Below, in pieces: positions 53,701 to 64,000 of a stretch of 64,000 nucleotides of DNA. The stretch spans positions 5,544,001-5,608,000 of the forward strand of contig CM056728.1 of the NCBI GenBank assembly GCA_029844215.1, written 5' to 3'. This DNA is from Przewalskia tangutica. Taxonomy: Eukaryota; Streptophyta; Magnoliopsida; Solanales; Solanaceae. The notes beneath the pieces are model-generated. The model worked only from the letters and a program-made list of their open reading frames with translations. It was not told the DNA's origin and made no database searches. The position numbers and the translations under genes are program-made. The number at the start of each line of letters is the position of its first letter. The stretch's first letter is position 1.

Positions 53701-56700
53701 CTCGTCTGTTCGACATTTGTTTTGTCCGGAGTCCAATGTCCGGTCTGGATCTACACTTTCAGAGATATTTTCACCCCATTGGTATGGAATCAGTTAATTG
53801 ATCCGGGAGCACCTCGCCCTTTTATAGGGGCCCACATTAGAGGCATGAATATGATACAATGTCAAATTAGGTATTGGGTATCGAATCGGCCGGCCGAAGC
53901 GAGCCGAGCGACGGCAGCGCGAGGGTCCTTGCCCTCTCAACCCTTTTAGCAACTAAAGAAGGTGTAATGTAATATATACACCTCTATTTCCTTCTCTTTT
54001 TTCAATGTGGGACAAAAGAGCCTTTTACTCCCTTTAATTTTCATCCCATCATTTTTCATTCACCAATATCAAAACCCAACAAATACTAGTTAAAGGTAAG
54101 AAATATAAAAATGAAAAGTTTGTTCATACCTATCAGAAAAGGAACCCTAGTTATGAGTAGTGGTTTTTTGATGGATATGGGAAGATATATAGAAATAAAA
54201 TGAATGGGAAAGTGGGGATTTTTACAAATACATTTGAGACGCTTATGGAAGAAGAATAAGTTTTTTGGAATGAATAGCAGAAATGTACTCAAGTAAATAG
54301 AGCTTTTGCACATGAGAGAGAGAGAGACAAAGATATGATAAAGTAACTTGCAGAATGAAGGCTTGGTCCCCACTCTCTAAAATGACTTTTATGCCACTAC
54401 GTGGTTCCCTTCCTTTTGTTGGGCATTAATTAACCATGGTTCAAACACTTGAATGTTAATTTGCCTGATAGAGTTAAATAACCAACTACTCAAATTATGT
54501 AGAAGAGTGTAAAAAATTAATCAATGAGCCTAATTCCCATCCTCAAAGCTAGCTCGATGGAAAGAGGATTGATCAAACCTTATAAAGAACCTATGTTTCT
54601 CGTCTGTCACCGATATGGTAGCTCAAATCTCGACATTTGTTTTGTCCGGAGTCCACTATCCGGTCTGGATCTGCACTTTCAGAGATATTTTCACCCTATT
54701 GGTACGGAATCAATTAATTGATCCGGGAGCACCCATCGCCTTTTATAGGGGCCCACATTAGAGGCATGAATATGATACAATGTCAAATTAGGTATTGGGT
54801 ATCCGAATCCGAAGCCGAAGCCGAGCCGAGTGAGCGACGACGACGGCGCGAGGGGTCCTTGCCCTCTCAACCCTTTTAGCAACTAGAGAAGGTGTAATGT
54901 AATATATGCACCTCTCTTTCCTTCTCTTTTTTCGATGTGGGACAAAAGAGCCTTTTACTCCCTTTAATTTTCATCCCATCATTTTTCATTCACCAATATC
55001 AAAACCCAACAAATACTAGTTAAAGGTAAGAAATATAAAAATGAAAAGTTTGTTCATACCTATCAGAAAAGGAACCCTAGTTATGAGTAGTGGTTTTTTG
55101 ATGGATATGGGAAGATATATAGAAATAAAATGAATGGGAAAGTGGGGATTTTTACAAATACATTTGAGACGCTTATGGAAGAAGAATAAGTTTTTTGGAA
55201 TGAATAGCAGAAATGTACTCAAGTAAATTGAGCTTTTGCACATGAGAGAGAGAGAGAGAGATGATAAAGTAACTTGCAGAATGAAGGCTTGGTCCCCACT
55301 CTCTAAAATGACTTTTATGCCACTACGTGGTTCCCTTCCTTTTGTTGGGCATTAATTAACCATGGTTCAAACACTTGAATGTTAATTTGCCTGATAGAGT
55401 TAAATAACCAACTACTCAAATTATGTAGAAGAGTGTAAAAAATTAATCATTGAGCCTAATTCACATCCTCAAAGCTAGCTCGATGGAAAGAGGATTGATC
55501 AAACCTTATAAAGAGCCTATGTTTCTCGTCTGTCACCGATATGGTAGCTCAAATCTCGACATTTGTTTTGTCCGGAGTCCACTGTCCGGTCTGGATCTGC
55601 ACTTTCAGAGATATTTTCACCCCATTGGTACGGAATCAGTTAATTGATCCGGGGAGCAATCTACTGCCCTTTTATAGGGGCCCACATTAGAGGCATGAAT
55701 ATGATACAATGTCAAATTAGGTATTGGGTATCCGAATCCGAAGCCGAAGCCGAGCCGAGCGAGCGACGACGACGGCGCGAGGGGTCCTTGCCCTCTCAAC
55801 CCTTTTAGCAACTAGAGAAGGTGTAATGTAATATATACACCTCTCTTTCCTTCTCTTTTTTCGATGTGGGACAAAAGAGCCTTTTACTCCCTTTAATTTT
55901 CATCCCATCATTTTTCATTCACCAATATCAAAACCCAACAAATACTAGTTAAAGGTAAGAAATATAAAAATGAAAAGTTTGTTCATACCTATCAGAAAAG
56001 GAACCCTAGTTATGAGTAGTGGTTTTTTGATGGATATGGGAAGATATATAGAAATAAAATGAATGGAAAAGTGGAGATTTTTACAAATACATTTGAGACG
56101 CTTATGGAACAAGAATAAGTTTTTTGGAATGAATAGCAGAAATGTACTCAAGTAAATTGAGCTTTTGCACCTGAGAGAGAGAGAGAGATGATAAAGTAAC
56201 TTGCAGAATGAAGGCTTGGTCGCCACTCTCTAAAATGACTTTTATGCCACTACGTGGTTCCCTTCCTTTTGTTGGGCATTAATTAACCATGGTTCAAACA
56301 CTTGAATGTTAATTTGCCTGATAGAGTTAAATAACCAACTACTCAAATTATGTAGAAGAGTGTAAAAAATTAATCATTGAGCCTAATTCACCTCGATGGA
56401 AAGAGGATTGATCAAACCTTATAAAGAGTCTATGTTTCTCGTCTGTTCGACATTTGTTTTGTCCGGAGTCCACTGTCCGGTCTGGATCTGCACTTTCAGA
56501 GATATTTTCACCCCATTGGTACGGAATCAGTTAATTGATCTGGGGAGCAATCTACTGCCCTTTTATAGGGGCCCACATTAGAGGCATGAATATGATACAA
56601 TGTCAAATTAGGTATTGGGTATCCGAATTCGAAGCCGAAGCCGAAGCCGAAGCCGAAGCCGAGCCGAGCGAGCGACGACGACGGCGCGAGGGGTCCTTGC

Positions 56701-57416
56701 CCTCTCAACCCTTTTAGCAACTAGAGATGGTGTAATGTAATATATACACCTCTATTTCCTTCTCTTTTTTCGATGTGGGACAAAAGAGTCTTTTACTCCC
56801 TTTAATTTTCATCCCATCATTTTTCATTCACCAATATCAAAACCCAACAAATACTAGTTAAAGGTAAGAAATATAAAAATGAAAGTTTGTTCATACCTAT
56901 CAGAAAAGGAACCCTAGTTATGAGTAGTGGTTTTTTGATGGATATGGGAAGATATATAGAAATAAAATGAATGGGAAAGTGGGGATTTTTACAAATACAT
57001 TTGAGACGCTTATGGAAGAAGAATAAGTTTTTTGGAATGAATAGCAGAAATGTACTCAAGTAAATTGAGCTTTTGCACATGAGAGAGAGAGAGAGAGAGA
57101 TGATAAAGTAACTTGCAGAATGAAGGCTTGGTCCCCACTCTCTAAAATGACTTTTATGCCACTACGTGGTTCCCTTCCTTTTGTTGGGCATTAATTAACC
57201 ATGGTTCAAACACTTGAATGTTAATTTGCCTGATAGAGTTAAATAACCAACTACTCAAATTATGTAGAAGAGTGTAAAAAATTAATCATTGAGCCTAATT
57301 CACATCCTCAAAGCTAGCTCGATGGAAAGAGGATTGATCAAACCTTATAAAGAGCCTATGTTTCTCGTCTGTCACCGATATGGTAGCTCAAATCTCGACA
57401 TTTGTTTTGTCCGGAG
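47512..57416. repeat. Tandem array of about 0.9-kb chimeric units (10 full, 1 partial)
   Basis: Units begin at CCGAAT near 47512, 48424, 49357, 50269, 51186, 52085, 53013, 53881, 54803, 55732 and 56623; lengths are 868-933 bp and the last is cut at 57416. Each unit holds, in order on the plus strand, a GAAGCC hexamer run of 0-5 copies, the Copia LTR outer end (up to CCCAACA) and about 680 bp of other sequence. That sequence contains a GA microsatellite and the minus-strand TATA motif (CCCTTTTATAGGGGCCC on plus). Two variants exist, with or without about 20 bp around CACCGATATGGTAGCTC. Short ORFs in each unit are not convincing genes: the plus-strand one starts with TTG in most units. Confidence 0.93.
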
Positions 57417-58430
57417 TCCACACTCGACCCTCATCTTTGTGTGCTAAGTGAGCCGAAAGGCTCACACTTAGGCTACATTCTGTATATTGACTCATACTTT
57501 GTGAATACTTAAAGTCTACCCACAACAGACTATTTATAGGGGAATTTCTGCCTTCGGCAGTTACAAAGGAATAGGGCGCGTTCCTGGCATATGCCAACCC
57601 ATAACTCAAGAAACCGTTCGCCCACAACAAGGACCAGATCTCCCCACTTCAGCGTTTTCCCGCAAACGCCCGCAAGTGGAGATAATCGTCGCATGTGCCG
57701 CGCACATGGACGTAACCGTTGCCATCTCAGCGATCCGCGCCTCAGCCAGGTCAGCCCATCCGCGCGCCTTTCGCGGCCATGTCACGCATCCGCGTCTCGG
57801 CCTTGTCACGCATCCGCGCCTCGCCCAAGTCACGCGTCCGCGCGCATTTCTACTTACTATCGTCTACCTGCGCGATCCGCGCATTTCTCGGCCGACTCGG
57901 GCCGGCTGCGTGTCGCCTTTGTTTATCGATCCAGCTCAGCCCCGCGGCTTCGCACCAACACATAGACGCATTCCTTGCCATTATGCCCGCATCTTGCCAT
58001 CATCCGCACACCCTTCGGCCCTCGACCAGCCCATGCCGCGCATGTCTGTCGAGACCTTTGCCCGTAATCGTTGCCATCGGCCAGTGTCATGCTGCACACA
58101 TGCACCACCCCTCGCCAAGGTTGCCTTGCCCTCGACCAGCCCGTGCCATCCTCACATCTCGCCGAGTCATCTCACTCCTTGACTTGGTCGCTACACACGA
58201 CCATGTTCGTATGCCCTAACGGTGCCATACGATTCCGCCGAAGTCTGTATTGCCCTCGACCCGTGCCAATACACACGTCTCGGTCGAGTCATCTCACGAC
58301 CTGGCACGCACGCCCTCTCGGTGCCATGCGCATAGCCTATATCGGCCAGTGTCGAGGCTAAATACGACCATCGACACCCATCTGCCCGACGCCCGTCATG
58401 GTCGAATTCCAAGGGGGTTACAAACCACCC
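57417..58430 (-). repeat. 3' LTR (truncated) of the non-coding LTR element
   Basis: Homologous to 61194-62184. It contains TATAAATA (minus, 57531-57538), a GTGAGCC / GGCTCAC hairpin (57447-57464) and a CpG-rich block of repeated GCATCCGCGC-type motifs. Missing the last 550 bp or so of the LTR. Confidence 0.75.
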
Positions 58431-60612
58431 GCACCAATTGAAATCGATGTCCTCGTCGAACAGATTTAAGATGACTTACTCCACCTTAAGAATTGAATTG
58501 CCCCTGATGAAACACCCTTCTCTCACACAGCCTTATCGCCATTTGCTACCTTCTCCATGCCTTCACGTTCTATCCGCCTTGTCTCATGCCACGTACCGAC
58601 GACCAGGACCCTCATCGAACATTGCTCTCCAGATTGTTGGCCAAACAATCAAAGCCTTCTTCGAATTATTCCTCCTCGGATTTCCAGCATCTCCGCAACA
58701 AAGCTACACGAACTTCCATGGAAAGTTGGGAATTACAATTCATCTCGACAACTTCAACATTTGTAAGCAAGATCACTTACAATCCTGAACCACTTACTCG
58801 GTCCAGTATTGAACCTTTTTACTCGGTTCAACACACCAAGGTTTAAACACCACGGTGTAAGCTACTGCCAGCACATGCCTTACGAAACAATGAGGCTAAA
58901 CATATCACATGTTCCCCACATCCGCTCCGCAACAAGATAGTCTCCAACGCAATTTTATTTAGCGTCACCACCTGCGTTTTATGCTTTTTGAAATCGTCAG
59001 GCCAGCATTCACACATGCCCCTTACTTCCGCTTCAAACAGCCAGCAACTTGTCACGCAATTTTTCATTTGCGCCTATTTGTCAAGCAATTTTCCTTGCCC
59101 GCGTCTCCACGTCTTTCGAAACAGTAAAACCAGCAACCATACCCCTTTACTAGGGATGGCAACGGATAGGATCTGGATCGGATCCTACTAGATCCAGATC
59201 CAGATCCGTTTTTTATACCTGTATCCAGATCCGGATCCTGATCCATCGGATCCATAAAAATTAGATCCAGATCCATCGGATCCACCGGGTCCACGGATCG
59301 AATCTGGATCCACATGTAAAAAAATTACTTTTTAGGTGATTAATAAGTGTGATTATCTTCTATGATAATTTGACCAAATCCGAATTACCAGCTAAATGAA
59401 TATTTGTCCATTTTCAAAGATCTTATCTCAAAGTCTTTTATGAAAATTAAAATTAAAATTTATTCAAGTTGATTTAGTGTAAAAATGAAACATTAAAAGT
59501 ATATCGACTAAATTGTAGTGTATCCTTTTTAGTCCAATAAACAGAACCATATATCCACTAAATAATCAGTTACTATTATTTAGTTTCTGTGTTATAGTTC
59601 TTCCACGAATTATAATGACAGGGTCGAATAATTCTATTCTTTAATCATACAGTATAATTAATCCAAAAACATTACCAAAGTATAAATGTATAATGTATTT
59701 AATAAAAAACGGATCCACGGGTCGGATCTGGTCCGGATACGGATCTCAAAGACAAGATCCATATTCAGATCCGATCCATCATAAATGGATCCGGGTCCGA
59801 TCCGGATCCGTCGGGTCCAAATTTTGAAGATCCATATCCTATAAAACGGATCCGGATCCACCGGGTCCAGAATTCGTTGCCATCTCTACCCTTTACCTCC
59901 ATCTCGAACGAGGCAGCAAAGTCTAATTTTCTTTACAAAATCAGACAACACAAGCGAGTTACTCCGCTTGTAAACTTCGGACTCTACTCCATATAGCCCG
60001 AACGTTGCCCCAATGTGGAACTCGATAAAAGTGTAAGTAGCTTCGGCTCGGTCATCACCACCTACAACTTTTCTCGTCCATTCCCTTCTGAACCTGCCAC
60101 TGCATCTGGGTCAAATGAAGGTTAAATCATGACCCTCAACCATCGATTTTCGCCAAGACAGCAACAACACCCCGTTTCCCCCATAAGGAACGTTTCCAGC
60201 CAACCTTGAGACAACCCAAAAACATGATTTGTACAACTCCCGACCAACATAGGCCCCAAAAAAGTTCATCGACATACCTTATGCCGATTCATCTTGTTCC
60301 TTGAAATTTTCCGTATCACCCACATTGAGCTATTCAGCCGTAACCTGCACTTGGAAGGTCTCTCGTGCTCTACCTTCTCGCTTCATTCCGCACCCAAGCC
60401 CGCATTCCAGAAACTTGTTGTGCAACACCTTGACATAGATCCATCGCATAGATCCAAGCCAAAGTCATCATTGAGCCAGTACTCTCACCAACGAAGACCA
60501 TATTGTGCCCAACATTTGGACTGTTACGTCCAACACCTCCCTCCATTTCCTTCTGCCCCAGATCTAGTGTTTGAACTTCTATCCATCAACGTTCACAACG
60601 CCGACGAACTGC
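58431..60612 (-). other. Interior of the non-coding LTR element
   Basis: Apart from the hAT-type insertion (59151-59888), I find only short frames without domains. The region next to the PBS is where a gag start would be expected, but nothing recognisable is present. Confidence 0.5.
59151..59888. mobile_element. Non-autonomous hAT-type transposon, copy 3 (738 bp)
   Basis: Terminal inverted repeats TAGGGATGGCAACG and (complement) TAGAGATGGCAACG, 13 of 14 matching, flanked by the perfect 8-bp duplication CCCTTTAC at 59143-59150 and 59889-59896. Both subterminal regions (59160-59310 and 59705-59870) are filled with GGATCC, GATCCAGATCC and GGATCCGGATC motifs every 6 bp. The 400-bp centre is AT-rich without ORF. 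It is a different family from copies 1 and 2. Confidence 0.93.
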
Positions 60613-60624
60613 GCTCTGATACCA
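60613..60624 (-). other. Primer binding site, tRNA-iMet type
   Basis: Minus strand TGGTATCAGAGC, the canonical plant initiator tRNA-Met complement, two bases inside the LTR end TGTAACA. Confidence 0.85.
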
Positions 60625-60626
60625 AT

Positions 60627-62184
60627 TGTTACAGGGGTGATTTTTCGCGAGTTCCCCTGCACGGCAGCCAACTTCAGCCTTTCCCAAACTCGTTTTCCAA
60701 CACTTAGAATAACTTAAGGCAGCAAGAATATAAAACGGACACAATGTTTACGGGCAAATGCCCAACCTTTTCTTATTATTCGCAATAATACAAAAGGACT
60801 CTCATTTACAAGAGGCTACAAAACTTTCGACCGACACTTACTCGCCGATATGTCCGACACTTAGCTCGCCGGACTGCTTTGCCCGTCGATCCCTTGGCTG
60901 ACCAAACACTTTGGCCCCAAGGATGTTCGACAAGACCAACACTTGCTCGCTGGTCCGTCCAGAACTTCGACCTCTTGGCTGACTCCGCCTTGCATTCGCT
61001 TTAGCCATACGCCCCACACATAGCCGGCTCAAACAATCTTCGCCCCAAGACTGATCTTCACCCGCACACACAACCATGCCGGGTCTTTCACAAGGCCACA
61101 AACCCGCAAGGATCTTTCACAAGCCCGCATCGGTTAGGTCCGCCCTCAAACCCAACCTTAGTCACCGCCACTAGACCCACATATTTGTGTCTTACACTCG
61201 ACCCTCATCTTTGTGTGCTAAGTGAGCCGAAAGGATCACACTTAGGCTACATTCTGTATATTGACTCACACTTTGTGAATACTTAAAGTCTACCCACAAC
61301 AGACTATTTATAGGAAAATTTCTGCCTTCGGCAGTTACAAGAGAATAGGGTGCGTGCCTGGCATATGCCAGCCCATAACTCAAGAAACCGTTCGCCCACA
61401 ACAAGGACCACATCTCCCCACTTCAGCGTTTTCCCGCAAACTCCCGCAAGTGGAGACAACTGTCGCATGTGCCGCGCACATGGACGTAACCGTTGTTATC
61501 TCAGCGATCCACGCCTCATCCAGGTCAGCCCATCCGCGCGCCTTTCGCGGCCTCATCACGCATCCGCACCTCGCCCAAGTCACGCGTCCACGCGCATTTC
61601 TCGGCCGACTCATCATCCAGCTCTGCGCATCCGCGCGCATTTCTCGACCGACTCAGCGTCCAGCTCTGCGCGTCGCCCTTGTTTATCGGTCCAGCTCAGC
61701 CCCGCGGCTTCGCACCAACACATAGGCGCATTCCTTGCCATTATGCCCGCATCTTGCCATCATCCGCACACCCTTCGGCCCTCGACCAGCCCATGTCGCG
61801 CATGTCTGTCGAGACCTTTGCCCTTAACCGTTTCCATCGGCCAGTGTCATGCGTCGCACACATGCACCACCTCTCGCCAAAGTTGTCTTGCCCTCGACCA
61901 GCCCGTGCCATCCTCACGTCTCGCCGAGTCATCCCACTCCTTGACTTGGTCGCAACACACGACCATGTTCGTATGCCCTCACGGTGCCATACGATTCCGC
62001 CGAAGCCTGTCTTGCCCTCGACCCGTGCCAATACACACGTCTCGATCGAGTCATCTCACGACTTGGCACGCACGCCCTCTCGGTGCCATGTGCATAGCCT
62101 ATATCGGCCAGTGCCGAGGCCAAATACGACCATCGACACCCATCCGCCCGACGCCCGTCATGGTTGAATTCCAAGGGGGTTACA
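60627..62184 (-). repeat. 5' LTR of the non-coding LTR element (1,558 bp)
   Basis: Minus strand TGTAAC...GTAACA ends. TATAAATA at 61305-61312 (minus). The CpG-rich part 61480-62160 carries degenerate repeats and gives long open frames of Arg/Pro/His/Ser composition that are not genes. Confidence 0.75.
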
Positions 62185-63368
62185 CCTAGCAACTAGGGTG
62201 TGAATACAGTGGTGGCTGCTCAATCCGCCATCACTGCTTAAATTGTATCTATTGCTTTATTGAATGTTTTAAGTCTGGTCTCCTTTACTTATTGTATAGG
62301 GGCAAATTTCGTATAAGACAACTCTCCTACCCTTTTTAGTCGTTGACATAATTCGCAATACAAAATCACCAGATGTGCCGCTAGCAAATAATTTTCCCAC
62401 GTATATCCGTGAAGAGAAAAAAAGCTAAAATATTTCATTATCTCTAAATTTTGGCTCAAAACAGACAATTCCTTTTGCATAGAGCACTAATAATCTACAT
62501 TCTTTGACTAAATTCTACATTTTCAATATAACCCTAACAGCCATTAGATTTTAACGGTTTATCTTTGAACCATCTAACGCAGAAGATAAGAGAGAGAACA
62601 TCTCATTCGATTTTGTTCCAAGATATTTTGCACCAAAATCAAAAGATTGCAAACCATTTAGAGCTTTTTCTCAACATTGAATGTCATTAGAACTTTTTAG
62701 GCCCAAAGGGATATTTCAATTTTCGCAAGAAATTGTGGACTTTATATACAATGGTATATGAGGTTTAAAAGCAGGAAGTGGCTGTCCACCTTTGAACGAG
62801 AAAGAAGGAAAGCTTGAGCATATGTTTTTGGTCCAATATTAAGAAAAAGACTGCATTTTGATTGTTTTGGTTCGTGATCATAAAAAACCAAGCTTCTCCC
62901 TGTCTAAGATATGCATTCTAGTAGGAAACAAAATATGTGCTATATTCCAGAAAGAACTATGAAACGTTACATTCCTAACATGATGGAACCAGAAGGCATT
63001 TTGCTGTGTCAAATTTAAATAGTATCGATCCTGCATCTATAGACGTTGCTATTGCAGAATCAAGAAATCGACAAAAAGATGAATAGTCACAAACAAGCGT
63101 CTAGACTACTCATCACAACTCCATAATGAAAAATGAATGTCGAAATAACACTATGCTGAAAGCTAAAGATTAGTAAACATGACTTTCAAAAGCATAAAAG
63201 GAGCTTCTCTTAAGTTTGTGTCCGCATAATCCTTTAAATGAAAGTAGACCATTTTCGGACAGAACAAAATGACGGCAAATCCGAATTATAAACACAAAAC
63301 TAGCATTTATTATTTAATAGAAGTTTGTTGAAATCAGAATATTACACAAACATACTACAACAAAATTC
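62185..63368. other. Unannotated AT-rich sequence
   Basis: No recognisable gene, element end or repeat array is visible. Confidence 0.5.
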
Positions 63369-63641
63369 TCAACAGCAGAAAGTTGTCTCGAGTGTGAAAT
63401 GTTTCAAGACTCCTTCCAAAAAAACACCCCATTCATTGTAACTCTGGGCTTGCTTTGCTAGGGAAGGAAAAGAATGATCTGCTCCTATTTCATCGACCAA
63501 TCTCCACTTTCGTGATAATAGCCCCATTTTATTCTTGAAAGAAAGAAACAACAGAAAGTACATGAAGATCGAATTGGCCACTAAGCCACAAATCATACAA
63601 CTGAGCCCGTTCTTGGGATAGACTCCTACAGCTGGAGGCAT
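63369..63641 (-). CDS. Hypothetical 90-residue ORF, doubtful
   Basis: The minus-strand ORF starts MPPAVGVYPKNGLSCMICGL and has one hydrophobic segment (SIFMYFLLFLSF) that could span a membrane, followed by a basic stretch KNKMGLLSRKWR. It matches no family I recognise. It could be the last exon of a gene continuing leftward or rightward, or chance. 63642-64000 shows nothing further. Confidence 0.2.
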   Translation of the reverse strand: MPPAVGVYPKNGLSCMICGLVANSIFMYFLLFLSFKNKMGLLSRKWRLVDEIGADHSFPSLAKQAQSYNEWGVFLEGVLKHFTLETTFCC

Positions 63642-64000
63642 TCAATAGCACAACTTAGCAGGAAGGGTGTCAACACCTCCTTGGTCCATGCTTCTCAGGT
63701 CGCTAATTCGCTCAAAGATGTTTGTAGGTACCCTTGGGAAAATCAAATAGCTACTCCATCTAAATCATCCTTATTAAATACACAAAGCTATACATCCTAT
63801 TTTCTCTGTTCACACCATAAGTTTCCAAGTCAATAGCTACACCAGCTTGGCCAACAAACAGGCCATCATCACACCCCAATTTTATGTAACGTAAAACCAA
63901 AAGGAGAAGTGGATTCATGGGAAGAAAGAAATTCCTATAATTGAAACATTACCCATCTCTAAATTCTTCACTCCTCTGAACTTTTAAAAGATGCAAAACT

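Larger units (their letters stand above)
57417..62184 (-). mobile_element. Non-coding LTR retrotransposon, minus strand, 3' LTR truncated
   Basis: Direct repeats of about 1 kb (57417-58430 and 61194-62184) plus a PBS in the right place identify an LTR element on the minus strand. The 5' LTR runs from TGTAACCCCCTTGG at 62184 to TGTAACA at 60627, followed two bases later by the PBS TGGTATCAGAGC (60613-60624). The 3' LTR begins at 58430 and is cut at 57417 where the tandem array starts. The 2.2-kb interior has no gag or pol domain that I can see and hosts a hAT-type element. Size and lack of coding suggest a LARD/TRIM-like or heavily deleted element. The candidate duplication CCTAG (62185) cannot be checked because the other end is lost. 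Confidence 0.72.

Noticed and set aside
48164..55647. Repeated plus-strand ORFs MSLIHILKASS... in the array
   Set aside because: The first codon is TTG in most units and the frame is broken by the variable segment; not a plausible plant gene.
47726..56226. Repeated minus-strand ORFs of about 90 residues starting MGTKPSFCKLL or MATKPSFCKLL in each array unit as a gene family
   Set aside because: They recur only because the units are recent tandem copies; codon structure and hydrophobic low-complexity content show no domain, and length changes with the GA microsatellite.
57591..62189. Long open frames in the LTRs (for example 61350-62189, 279 codons)
   Set aside because: Several frames on both strands are open at once because the sequence is GC-rich and repetitive; composition is Arg/Pro/Ser/His-biased without domains, and the region is an LTR.

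Overview
This is a plant nuclear window that consists almost entirely of nested and tandemly repeated transposable elements. Only one host gene can be read with confidence: the 3' end of a Rf-like P-class pentatricopeptide repeat (PPR) gene at the left edge. A TS-type tRNA SINE tail and the character of the Copia, Tekay-like and Tat-like elements suggest Solanaceae or a close relative; this is an inference from sequence character, not a database result.

Left part (1-11,096). The PPR tail (1-1,088) is followed by a Mutator-like (MULE) transposase relic on the minus strand. The relic was hit by a SINE (16-bp target duplication), the SINE by a hAT-type element, and the relic also by two MITEs. 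A sister hAT copy with a perfect 8-bp duplication lies at 2,022-2,717. A broken LRR-receptor-kinase tail and a 2,970-bp solo LTR with a perfect 5-bp duplication follow.

Middle (11,097-42,267). A Ty3/Gypsy chromovirus has its coding half at 11,097-16,090 and its 3' LTR at 39,949-42,267. Between them lies a minus-strand Tat/Ogre-like element with a roughly 4-kb 5' LTR, a PBS and a gag. Two Athila-like elements sit inside the Tat element: A (18,805-27,452, duplication CTCCT) in its gag and B (30,776-37,663, duplication CAAAC) in its LTR. A and B have intact LTR ends and a tRNA-Asp primer site. They lack reverse transcriptase, RNase H and integrase but both carry an extra ORF resembling the 'putative plant transposon protein' domain. 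They also share GC-palindrome arrays, hairpins and four polypurine-like tracts. They are the best candidates here for an under-described system: a non-autonomous retroelement family with conserved cis-acting architecture.

Right part (42,268-64,000). A degenerate minus-strand Copia element is followed at its 5' end by an array of ten full and one partial units of about 0.9 kb (47,512-57,416). Each unit joins the outer end of the Copia LTR to about 680 bp of flanking sequence with a TATA motif. The array abuts a minus-strand non-coding LTR element (57,417-62,184) that hosts a third hAT element with a perfect 8-bp duplication. The last 1.8 kb hold no recognised gene.

Many breaks in the retroelement ORFs look like C-to-T decay (CAG to TAG, TGG to TGA). 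Others look like consensus errors clustered at CAG/CTG sites. Frameshifts in this window should not all be taken as biological.
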